64,000 nt of DNA from Ulota crispa (Eukaryota > Streptophyta > Bryopsida > Orthotrichales > Orthotrichaceae): positions 37,720,002 through 37,784,001 of the forward strand of contig OY987242.1 of the NCBI GenBank assembly GCA_963920765.1, written 5' to 3'. The position numbers were made by a program, and so were the translations under genes. The notes below the pieces were generated by a model, which made no database searches, was not told where the DNA came from, and worked only from the letters and a program-made list of their open reading frames with translations. Each line of letters begins with the position of its first letter. Position 1 is the first letter of the stretch. This document shows positions 61,137 to 64,000 of the stretch, in pieces.

Positions 61137-61389
61137 GGTCTGGTTCTTGCGGGACTCCTTAGTGCTTGGAACATGTCCCCCAGCCTAGCAGTCCTTGAAT
61201 TAGCTATAAGCAAAAAAAAATGTGCAGCATGAACAAACTATGAGCCGACGTCATGCCGATCAAAGTCCAAATTGTTTAGAATGCAGAATAGGCGGTAACC
61301 TATGCAACCATGACAGTAAGTAGCCCATTCTAGTATTACTTGTTGTTCATGAGGTACTACTATAAGCCAGTACTGTATGTATTAGAAAA

Positions 61390-61690
61390 CGAAGTAGAGT
61401 ACCACCAAAAGTGTCAAGAAGTACTCGATAACATTTAAAGCATTCCCAAGAGTACTTTATATAGTACGACTAGGTGTTGGGGAACACTATGGTGCTACAG
61501 TAAATGTGAAGAACTACTTGGTAATATTTGAAGCATTCCCAACAGTACTTCAGGAGTAAGACCGAGTATTAGGAAACAGTAGGCTGCAACTAGAAGTGTG
61601 AAGAAGTACTCAATAATATTGGAAACGCTGTTGACAGTACTTTATGGAGTATGACTAAGTATTAGTGAACGCTATGGTGCGACCATATTA
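61390..61690. repeat. Three tandem units of about 95 bp rich in AGTACT
   Basis: Units beginning near 61405 (AAGTGTCAAGAAGTACTCGA), 61499 (TAAATGTGAAGAACTACTTG) and 61590 (AGAAGTGTGAAGAAGTACTC) share ATATTTGAAGCATTCCCAA.AGTACTT, then TAGTA.GACTA.GTATT.GG.AA(A)C, then a CTATGGTGC-type end. They lie just outside the last decayed gene and could be subterminal repeats of the proposed element. Confidence 0.7.
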
Positions 61691-61699
61691 CTTAAACAC

Positions 61700-63000
61700 G
61701 GAGTACTAAGGGGTAATGTATGGGCCACGTGAATGGCCCGCATGGGAGTGCCAGTACTATAGACTGGTCTACGCGTACATTGCAACAAGGTCCTTTGATT
61801 AATCTAGAGCTAATTGTACTACATGTCTGAGTACAAATGGAATGACAATATTAGTAAGACATTCCTAGCATTGTTGCTATACTTGGTAAACTTTGAATAG
61901 TACATGGCAAGTAGTACTTCTAGTAATGGGTAACAAGAAGAAGGGAAAGGAAACCGCTTGATAATATTGTAACATGTATGGTTGGTCTGGGTCAGGGTGT
62001 CTGTGTGTGAGGGGAGGTACTTGGAGGGGGTTTGCTTTGTAGGAAGGTGGGGTGTGTGCGTGGTTGGGGGGATCAGGGTGGATCAGAGTCTAGGCGGACA
62101 AGGGGAAAGGATGTATTTGGGATGTTGACATTTCAATTTACAGTACGGAAGTAGAATTCATAGATCAGACATTGACTTAAACATCTAAGAAACCTAAACC
62201 GCTGGACCTGTCAAGTATCTCATGTCCTGCTCTGAAGAAATATGAAAGAATTACTAAGGTTCCCTTCTAGGCCCAACTGTTGGATTCACTCTTTTCACTT
62301 ACATGACTAAACGCTACCCTGAAACAGCAACCCATTACCACTGTGAGGCTTTATATTTTATATGTTTTTTTGAAGCAGGAGTTGTTAACTCGGGAAGGTT
62401 CATGATATGAAACCATTCATATAAATTATACTAGGGTGTGATGCTTGTATTCCGGCTGATACGTTGAGTTTTGAATAAACATTGAGCATGACTGAATTTG
62501 TCATTATGCATGAACTTATGAAATGAGTGATTAATCTGTAATGGGCAATGTCACTCGTTAACATATGGTACAGAGTAATGTTTGAATTTGTCTGTGGATG
62601 ATATAAGGGAGTCTAGCTTAGATGACTTGCAAAGGTAATCTATGTATTGACGGCTTTGAGACCCACAATAAAGAGTCTGCAGAGTTTTCAGGGATGAAAT
62701 GTTTTTTTTTAAATGCCTATACATTCTTCTGAATACCTTACTACAAGTGCATGAAATTACATGTATTCATTGTTAATGGGTTCATTAATATTTATGAACA
62801 TGTAGGTGAAGTCTACAGGTTTGTGAAAGGAATGCATTAGTTGTGGATAGAATTTCGTTGAGAGCTCAACCTTGTCTTATAGAGACACTAAACCTAGTTA
62901 CTCTTGAATTTATGTTGAGGCACTGCCCTAGAAATGCTTACTCTAGATTGCCGAGTTTAATGGACTGGTAATGATTCGTAGGTTGGATGAGACCATGGTT
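61700..63000. other. Intergenic DNA with a G-rich patch
   Basis: About 61980-62100 is strongly G-rich on the plus strand (GGGGAGG, GGAGGGGG, GGTTGGGGGG). No gene was seen. AGTACT-type words thin out beyond about 61950, which may mark the right edge of the element. Confidence 0.45.
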
Positions 63001-64000
63001 TACAATAAGGGCTTTGTACCGGGAAGGGAAAACCCTAAATCTCAAATCAATAACTCGGATTTAATTTTCATTAATCAAGAAAGAAACCCCTGAGTCAGCA
63101 ATAATGGAGGGCTCGCAAATCAACTCTACAGTGGAAAAAAATGGAACAACTGCCTTTAAGGGGCAGTAACCCCACCAGGTTGCATTGTACATGTCTCTCT
63201 AGAGGTGGAGCCAGGAAAACCAAGCTTCGGCAAGCAATGAATAGGACACCCTGAACCACCTAAAAATCGCAAAGAACCTCAGGAATGTAATATACCCTTG
63301 ATCTTGAACCCTACATCTTTAGGGCTAACATGTGCATGAAGAAGCCAAACCAACTCACGATCGCTATTCAAACCTGGAAAACCTTTTAAAAAGGAAGGGC
63401 AGAACATGTTTTTCTACCATTACTCATACAACTTGGAGGAAGAGGAAACCCTAAAATACTAATCTGGGAAAGCAAATGAAAGTACCTGCACGGAACCGCA
63501 AATCAGCTATTTGTAGAACACAAAATGGAAACAAAATGCGACATGCAACAAGTTCTCACCTTGCCATTCTATTGAGCGTTGTTGACAGTGATACTCAGCT
63601 CAAAGAAGAACTCTGGAAACCGCGGAAGGGAACCCTAAACCTCCAAACTCCAAACGCGCTTGCCAAATTTCTGTCCCAACTGTTATGTGTGACTCAGTGA
63701 AAACCGCCGACTACATCCTAAATGAAAGACGCCGTTCCTTGTGCATCCAGTAATAGCTAAAGGTTGCAGGGAAGAGACCAAATACTAATGTATGACAAAG
63801 CATTTATTCAATTGCGCGAAGTCAGTGGTGCACCACAACCCCACAATTCAAGCGGAGAAAGGAATACCCTAAACCCTAACTCCCAACCCATGCAGCACGA
63901 CAAAGAAGCTGTCCAGAAATGGATGTGAAATCACATGAGAATGGATGGATGCTCTGAAGGTCAGTGCCCTGTGCCTACCTAATAAAAACGCAGGACCCTA
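63001..64000. promoter_or_regulatory. Telobox-bearing stretch, possible gene leader
   Basis: AACCCTAA/ACCCTAAA motifs occur near 63029, 63448, 63630 and 63865, each in a similar setting of a purine-rich run such as GGGAAGGGAAAACCCTAAA. In plants such motifs mark promoters and leaders of ribosomal-protein and cell-cycle genes. A frame at 63476-63700 has no recognisable domain. The downstream gene, if any, lies outside the window. Confidence 0.35.

Overview
This is nuclear DNA from a land plant. The evidence is GT-AG introns, P-class PPR and UDP-glycosyltransferase genes, dispersed telobox motifs (AAACCCTAA), and abundant MITEs in AT-rich intergenic DNA. An ORAI-type channel gene, a family I know from non-flowering plants and algae but not from flowering plants, points to a bryophyte, lycophyte or fern. 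The species cannot be fixed from the window. All gene models were joined by hand from conserved protein blocks and splice-site phase.

Layout. 0-8.5 kb: a TMEM18 homologue (minus) in DNA crowded with small inverted-repeat transposons. 8.5-15.8 kb: a ten-exon tyrosylprotein sulfotransferase gene (TPST, minus) head-to-head with a three-exon PPR gene resembling Arabidopsis At5g39980. 17-27 kb: a tandem pair of two-exon glycosyltransferases (minus). Their 3' halves look identical over about 1.2 kb while both flanks have diverged, and each copy carries its own later insertions. 30.9-33.8 kb: a three-exon ORAI-like channel gene (plus). 37.3-38.2 kb: the RNase P/MRP subunit POP4/Rpp29 (plus), followed by an uncharacterised gene fragment. 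42.9-47.2 kb: a twelve-exon SLC35C2-like transporter gene (minus) with a 13-nt microexon.

50-62 kb is the most unusual region. A decayed transposase-like gene (plus), a decayed SUVR-type SET-domain histone methyltransferase (minus) and a decayed gene with a RING-like cysteine cluster (minus) lie together in DNA rich in AGTACT-like words and tandem repeats. Almost every premature stop in all three is a single C-to-T change (CGA to TGA, CAA to TAA, CAG to TAG). I read this as one large, methylation-silenced mobile element that may carry a captured chromatin-silencing enzyme.

The intergenic DNA holds at least four recognisable families of non-autonomous DNA transposons: GGG...CCC foldback elements with 8-9 bp target duplications, elements flanked by TTAA or TTAG with CCC...GGG ends (piggyBac-like), a TAAGGTAG-ended family, and one Stowaway-like element. 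No tRNA, rRNA or CRISPR was seen.
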